A stretch of 64,000 bases of DNA from Aphelocoma coerulescens. Its lineage: Eukaryota; Chordata; Aves; Passeriformes; Corvidae. Of the stretch, positions 1 to 64,000 are shown one piece after another. The notes under the pieces were generated by a model. That model saw only the letters and a list, made by a program, of their open reading frames with translations. It was not told where the DNA came from and did not search any database. Every line of letters starts with the position of its first letter. Position 1 is the stretch's first letter. The position numbers were made by a program, and so were the translations under genes. The stretch lies in the NCBI RefSeq assembly GCF_041296385.1, contig NC_091014.1, forward strand, positions 53,400,078-53,464,077, in the 5' to 3' direction.

Positions 1-40
1 CACAGTTTCAGCAGACCTGGAGAATGAGAGCCCTGCTCAC

Positions 41-62687
<62,647 letters not shown>

Positions 62688-64000
62688 CTGCAGAAGGGGA
62701 GAGAGAGGGAGAGAGAGAGAGAAAAAAGAGAGAAAAAGAAAGTTTTAAAAGAATCCAGAATTTTGGCTTGAGCCACAGATTTATCATTCCTTCATTGAGG
62801 AGTTTCTGGAAGTCATGAGGATGAAGCCTGAGCCTTTGGAAGCAAAACTGAAGTCTCCGTGAGCCCGATGGGACAAGCCCAGATCCCACAGCTCCTCTGG
62901 CAGAAAACTCAGTGAGCGGTGAGCGCATTTCTCACGGACACAGGCCAGGAGCTGTGCTAACACGTACCTGCTGCGAGCTCCAGGAGAGGAAGGAGCCAAG
63001 TGAAGATGCACTGGCAAGGAGCACACACCCCTGGCCAGGGCACACACAGGGGGTGGCCATTGCACACGAGGCCAGCAAGAGGAGGGCTGTGTGGCCAGTT
63101 TGGTTGCGAGTTACCTGCAGCACAGGGGGTGCTCCCTGTGTTCCCCTCATCTCTCACTGCAGGATATGGTCCCGGGAGGCAGCTTCAGCTAAGCTGCTTT
63201 ATCTCACACAGAAACAAACCCTCATACTTAAAGCACTACCTGCCTTGACTACCTGCCTTGACTGGCTTTCACCCTGCAAGGCAGCAGCAGCACAGCTCCT
63301 CTGGCACCTCGTTCAGCCAAAGCAGCCTTTGCAACACACAAGAGGAGCTATGAAGTGATTTAATCATACCCATGGCTATGAACCACTCCTTTCTGACACC
63401 AACCAAAAGGGGAAAAAGCCTCATTTTAGGACATATGCTAGACCTTAGCTCTCCTAACCCAACAACATGTGCTCTAAATAACCTCAAAGTGCAAAGAGGT
63501 GTGACTAATGCATTGGCTTTGCTGCAAGAGCAGCAGGTGCAGGTGACAAAAAGTGACCTGGCTCAGCAATCCTTAGCCCAGCATTCTCTCCTCACCCAGT
63601 GTGGCAAATGTCCTGTCTCTTTGAAAGCATGGCAAGAAACTATTATACTGATAATTTATCCTGGCCAGCAATTTCCACCTGAGGACCTCAAAGCATCTTT
63701 CATGTTTTTGTGAACACAGATGCACGAGGCCTCCGGGAAGACATGGGCCATTGTCACAAGCTTCCCTGGAGTAACCCTGATCTGGTGATGGGACAAGAGA
63801 GTGACAAAGTTGGCCAGTGAAACAGCAGCAGGCAGGACAGGAACTGCTTCTGCTGAATCTCTTCTCAGACATGAATAATGAAACTACAAAAAGTTCCCTG
63901 GTCCTTGGCATTTTAACAAGACTCAGGAGACAGGGAGGGATTGGGGGGACAGCCTTTTGTTACTGCACCCTTTCTCAGAACAAAAAGCATCATAATTTAT
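62688..64000 (-). other. Partial intron upstream of exon w1
   Basis: I searched for the preceding IS2-S3 exon (expected motifs around FDDFIF and CYLGDTWNRLDFF) on the minus strand and did not find it, so the intron runs past the window edge. A (GA)n tract at 62697-62723 abuts the exon. No other feature was recognised. Confidence 0.75.
62697..62723 (+). repeat. (GA)n microsatellite forming the exon w1 polypyrimidine tract
   Basis: A GGGAGAGAG-type run lies immediately right of the exon w1 acceptor on the plus strand. On the transcribed strand it is a CT-rich polypyrimidine tract next to CTTCTGCAG. Confidence 0.85.

Noticed and set aside
62688..64000. A possible upstream exon encoding IS2-S3
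   Set aside because: None of the minus-strand frames contains the expected conserved motifs, so the exon must lie outside the window.

Overview
The window is part of one large vertebrate gene on the minus strand. It carries 31 exons of CACNA1I, the pore-forming alpha-1 subunit of the low-voltage-activated (T-type) calcium channel Cav3.3. The introns contain CR1 retrotransposon ends in both orientations, a probable antisense LTR, and scattered weak matches to ancient amniote repeats. The CR1 ends and long GT-AG introns suggest a bird, or at least a sauropsid; the species cannot be read from the sequence.

Transcription runs from high to low coordinates. The first exon present (62590-62687) encodes domain I S4. 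The last (41-206) encodes part of the cytoplasmic C-terminus. Domain I lies in exons from 62.7 to 38.4 kb, the I-II linker from 38.7 to 36.7 kb, domain II from 37.1 to 26.1 kb, the II-III linker from 25.7 to 20.9 kb, domain III from 19.9 to 15.0 kb, domain IV from 13.9 to 5.6 kb, and the C-terminal tail from 5.6 kb to the window edge. The N-terminus with IS1-S3 and the distal C-terminus lie outside the window. All 31 exons have AG acceptors and GT donors, and their phases join into one open frame of about 5.15 kb. The four pore loops carry E, E, D, D (LEGW, QEDW, SKDGW, TGDNW), the T-type signature. Assignment to CACNA1I rather than CACNA1G or CACNA1H rests on the domain IV S3-S4 loop ([13 protein letters not shown]), the IVS6 tail and the C-terminal motif IIDNLSGSVFHHYSS.

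Non-coding content: a polypurine tetranucleotide array of about 540 bp in the 7.4-kb intron of domain II; a probable solo LTR antisense to the gene in the neighbouring intron; an intronic CpG-rich island at 51.6 kb in the 14.7-kb intron, a possible alternative promoter; CR1 copies at 24.9, 56.0 and 59.3 kb; and MIR-like fragments. I saw no second protein-coding gene, RNA gene or CRISPR array. I found no new biological system. The most useful observations are splice-site choices in the I-II linker, a NAGNAG acceptor in the C-terminal tail, the CpG island, and a broken hydrophobic reading frame at 33.3-33.9 kb.
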